From NCBI GenBank assembly GCA_023818745.1, contig JAMWBY010000078.1, positions 1 through 5,729 on the forward strand: 5,729 bases of DNA, in the 5' to 3' direction. The notes below the pieces were generated by a model. The model made no database searches, was not told where the DNA came from, and saw nothing but the letters and a program-made list of their open reading frames with translations. The position numbers and the translations under genes were made by a program. The DNA comes from Candidatus Omnitrophota bacterium (lineage in GTDB: Bacteria; Ratteibacteria; UBA8468; B48-G9; JAFGKM01). Shown piece after piece: positions 5,578 through 5,729 of the stretch (position 1 is its first letter; each line of letters opens with the position of its first letter).

Positions 5578-5729
5578 TTTGAATTTATTCCAAGAATTCT
5601 TACTCTTTCAAGTATTTCAATATTGGCACAGTCCTCAAGTAGTTTATGAATATCATTTTTAATTAAAGAATTAATTGCATCTTTAAGTTTTTCTCCTGCT
5701 TTTAAAGCAATAATTGAAAAAGTAATAAG
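5574..5729 (-). CDS. Partial unrecognised protein, C-terminal 51 residues
   Basis: An open frame enters from the right edge and ends with TGA at 5574-5576. The 51 visible residues are mostly helical in character, with the segment LKAGEKLKDAINSLIKNDI near the edge and ending in RVRILGINSK. No motif is sufficient to name a family. The stop shares the ATGA tetranucleotide with the start of the tRNA-thiolation gene, the classic arrangement for translational coupling, which strongly supports this being a real gene in the same operon. A role in sulfur relay or tRNA modification is only a guess from context. The start and most of the protein lie outside the window. Confidence 0.7.
   Translation of the reverse strand, partial: LITFSIIALKAGEKLKDAINSLIKNDIHKLLEDCANIEILERVRILGINSK

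Noticed and set aside
1..5729. CRISPR array, insertion sequence, prophage or toxin-antitoxin genes
   Set aside because: No regularly spaced repeats with unique spacers, transposase or integrase motifs, or small paired toxin/antitoxin frames are visible on either strand.

Overview
The window is 5.7 kb of very AT-rich bacterial DNA (G+C roughly a quarter by eye) that is almost fully coding. Its proteins are rich in Lys, Ile, Glu and Phe. The protein set is bacterial: a clamp-loader delta-prime subunit, bacterial thymidylate kinase and a GGDEF diguanylate cyclase. A pyrophosphate-type phosphofructokinase and a TtuA/TtcA-like tRNA thiolase with an [4Fe-4S] cysteine set point to an anaerobic, possibly thermophilic, bacterium from a poorly characterised lineage. 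That assignment is inference; no rRNA marker is present to fix the taxon.

Layout: bases 1 to about 79 are a sharply GC-richer block with no convincing gene. It looks like the edge of a repeat or structured element. Two minus-strand transcription units follow. The tmk-holB pair (replication) overlaps by 47 bp and has a good sigma70-type promoter just upstream (1593-1620). The second unit is a membrane diguanylate cyclase (TM-TM-GAF-GGDEF) followed, with an 8-bp overlap, by a small two-helix membrane protein of unknown function with a charged C-terminal domain predicted to lie outside the cytoplasm.

An 87-bp divergent intergenic region (3428-3514) separates the cyclase from the only plus-strand gene, a PPi-dependent phosphofructokinase with a perfect Shine-Dalgarno. 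This gene converges on, and overlaps by 4 bp, a minus-strand PP-loop tRNA-thiolation enzyme. That enzyme is joined by an ATGA overlap to an upstream gene of which only the last 51 codons are in the window.

The genes make four functional groups: DNA synthesis (tmk, holB), c-di-GMP signalling (cyclase plus membrane partner), glycolysis (pfp) and tRNA sulfur modification. There is no sign of a defence island, prophage, CRISPR array or transposase. The least explained parts are the GC-rich block at the left edge, the cyclase/membrane-protein pair with a changed guanine-pocket residue, and the thiolase that lacks the usual N-terminal zinc module.
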